DNA of 64,000 nucleotides from Pasteurellaceae bacterium (GTDB taxonomy: Bacteria > Pseudomonadota > Gammaproteobacteria > Enterobacterales > Pasteurellaceae). Every line of letters starts with the position of its first letter. Positions within the stretch are counted from its first letter, which is position 1. This document shows positions 62,869-64,000 of the stretch, piece by piece. The DNA is taken from assembly GCA_030527795.1 (NCBI GenBank), contig JAUNAB010000012.1, positions 1-64,000 on the forward strand, written 5' to 3'. The notes under the pieces were generated by a model that worked only from the letters and a program-made list of their open reading frames with translations, was not told the origin of the DNA and made no database searches. Made by a program: the position numbers and the translations under genes.

Positions 62869-62901
62869 CAAAGTCCCCTTTTAAACAAGGGGATTTTTTA
62901 T
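62869..62901 (+). terminator. Terminator after metE
   Basis: AAGTCCCCTT and AAGGGGATTT pair over a short AT loop, followed by TTTT. Confidence 0.8.
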
Positions 62902-62911
62902 AGAATCTGCT

Positions 62912-62954
62912 AAACCGCGGCCAAAAATTCAAATGTTTTTTTGACCGCGGGTTT
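62912..62954. repeat. Dyad of inverted ACCGCGG-type elements
   Basis: AAACCGCGGCCAAAAA faces TTTTTTGACCGCGGGTTT. It lies just behind the metE terminator, so termination by this dyad would be redundant. Confidence 0.65.
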
Positions 62955-63022
62955 GACAAAATAATTTTAACCCCTAGATTTCTTTGCTATAATTCGTGCA
63001 ATTTTATAACGGAATCCATAAT

Positions 63023-63640
63023 ATGAAATTAAAACCCTTGTTACTCTCGCTTTGTTGCTTGCTACCATTTTGTGCCAATGCCGATTGGATTAATGTTGGC
63101 AAAGGGGATTACAATTGGGGGCCATTTCACGTTTATAGTTTAGCGTTATATAGCGAAACGGGGAATTATCAAGCCAAAGAACGCCCTGTAATGCTCTCTT
63201 TTCATTTTGATAAACAAATTGAAGGGAAAAATTTTGCAGTGAGTTTGATTAAAGAGATTGAGCGTTTAAAACTCAATAATGATAAAAAACAATGGCTTGA
63301 ACAACTCCAACAAACCTTGCCCGACTTTTCACCAAATGATTATTTGAATTTTATTGCACTTGATAACAAAGGCTACTTTGTACTTAATGACACCGTATTA
63401 AACAGTGAATTTGATCCTGAATTTTCCCAAGCTTTGTTAGATAGCTGGTTATCCGAAAAAGCGAGTGATAAAAATTTAAGAAAGCAACTATTAGAACAAC
63501 CGAGTGCGAAAAATGAGCCAGCTAGCCCTCAACCTGAAAATCAAATTTTTGATGAAGAAGAATCCACACCACAGTTGCCACCACGATATGAACAACTTGA
63601 GCAACAATTAGAAAGTAGTTTAGTTCTACCGAGTTGTTAA
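63023..63640 (+). CDS. Periplasmic chalcone-isomerase-like protein
   Basis: The ATG at 63023 gives a signal peptide (MKLKPLLLSLCCLLPFCANA). The body matches the bacterial chalcone-isomerase-like family: ADWINVGKGDYNWGPFHVYSLALYSETGNYQ and RPVMLSFHFDKQIEGKNFA. The C-terminal 45 residues are a charged, Gln/Pro-rich tail. Enzymatic activity of bacterial members is not established. It ends in a terminator shared with the convergent ycfP. Confidence 0.78.
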   Translation: MKLKPLLLSLCCLLPFCANADWINVGKGDYNWGPFHVYSLALYSETGNYQAKERPVMLSFHFDKQIEGKNFAVSLIKEIERLKLNNDKKQWLEQLQQTLPDFSPNDYLNFIALDNKGYFVLNDTVLNSEFDPEFSQALLDSWLSEKASDKNLRKQLLEQPSAKNEPASPQPENQIFDEEESTPQLPPRYEQLEQQLESSLVLPSC

Positions 63641-63652
63641 ACAAGGTCAAAA

Positions 63653-63683
63653 TTACCCCAAGTCGTTCACTTGGGGTTTTATT
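63653..63683. terminator. Bidirectional terminator between the chalcone-isomerase-like gene and ycfP
   Basis: ACCCCAAGT (63655-63663) pairs with ACTTGGGGT (63670-63678), with A and T runs on the two sides. Confidence 0.8.
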
Positions 63684-64000
63684 TTATTGGTCTTTAAACG
63701 CTTTTAGCTGAGCTAAATGCGTAGAAATATGATGGAAATTATGCCCTTCTGTATTGTCCCAAATAATCGGATAATAAGGCGATAATTCATCCGCACTACG
63801 TTGCGCATCTAAAATGCTATCATTACGCGCCAAAAAAACTAAACAGCTGCCTTTATTTTTAGTGCGAAAGCCTTCCACACATTTTAAGGCAATATCTTTA
63901 TATTCTTCTGGACGATCAATCACCCCTTGCATATTTTCATAGGGAAATAAATTTGGATTAAAGAGCGCTTGTTTAATTTGACATAAAAAACCAACACGTT
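63684..64000 (-). CDS. ycfP: YcfP family (UPF0227) alpha/beta-hydrolase-like protein, 3' part
   Basis: The frame is open to the right window edge, so the gene is partial. The visible C-terminal 105 residues read [20 protein letters not shown], then [20 protein letters not shown] and [20 protein letters not shown], with a final His in EGHNFHHIS. This is close to E. coli YcfP ([29 protein letters not shown]). An alpha/beta-hydrolase fold with the Asp and His of a catalytic triad visible; its substrate is unknown. Confidence 0.88.
   Translation of the reverse strand, partial: RVGFLCQIKQALFNPNLFPYENMQGVIDRPEEYKDIALKCVEGFRTKNKGSCLVFLARNDSILDAQRSADELSPYYPIIWDNTEGHNFHHISTHLAQLKAFKDQ

Overview
The window is AT-rich chromosomal DNA (roughly 40% G+C by eye) from a member of the Pasteurellaceae. 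Evidence for this is the gene content and order (the radA, lrp, ftsK, lolA, rarA, serS, lolB, ispE, prs run; the tsaE-amiB-mutL-miaA-hfq run; accA-pdxY-tilS), together with protein sequences that read like Haemophilus/Pasteurella/E. coli orthologues. I cannot name the genus. A striking trait is a very abundant short palindrome, ACCGCGGT, usually flanked as TTTTTGACCGCGGTTTT. It sits exactly where Haemophilus-type DNA uptake signal sequences (AAGTGCGGT followed by TCAAAA) would be expected. The classical Hin and Apl forms appear to be absent or nearly so.

Layout. 1-400: tRNA-Arg, tRNA-His and tRNA-Pro read leftwards and run into a boxA-type rRNA leader at the window edge. 499-8605: wecA, hemL and a small zinc-ribbon protein, dnaB, alr, pgi, prs. 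8630-21212, all leftward: ispE, lolB, serS, rarA, lolA, a two-domain glycosyltransferase that looks inserted, ftsK, lrp, radA and a CYTH protein. 21404-25379, rightward: a PhoU-like protein with a phosphate transporter, an SH3 membrane protein, and cca. 25440-27300 is a low-G+C scar holding frameshifted remnants that look like a toxin/immunity cassette, plus one intact small membrane protein. 27304-36607: der, two tRNA-Asp, dnaQ, rnhA, dps, znuA, tcdA, mltA, tRNA-fMet, rsgA, orn, two tRNA-Gly. 36770-45933: a Pro/Ala/Gln-rich lipoprotein, tsaE-amiB-mutL-miaA-hfq, another lipoprotein, and a three-gene polar amino acid (probably cystine) ABC importer.

46058-53090 is an accessory type I restriction-modification locus: hsdM (frameshifted), hsdS (intact, two target-recognition domains), an unusual intact gene with an R-x4-H (HEPN-like) motif and C-terminal zinc ribbons, and hsdR (frameshifted). 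Both frameshifts lie in short poly-A runs, so either decay or sequencing error is possible. 53366-64000: accA, pdxY, tilS, then a methionine-related block (metR-azlC-azlD leftward; metE rightward behind a MetJ-box-like operator), with a lipoprotein and a Sel1-repeat protein between. A chalcone-isomerase-like periplasmic protein and the 3' part of ycfP end the window.

Most of the window is housekeeping: peptidoglycan and lipoprotein trafficking, tRNA modification, DNA replication and repair. The parts most worth a second look are the ACCGCGGT repeat system, the HEPN-like gene inside the hsd operon, the decayed toxin/immunity-like scar, and the fused glycosyltransferase between ftsK and lolA.
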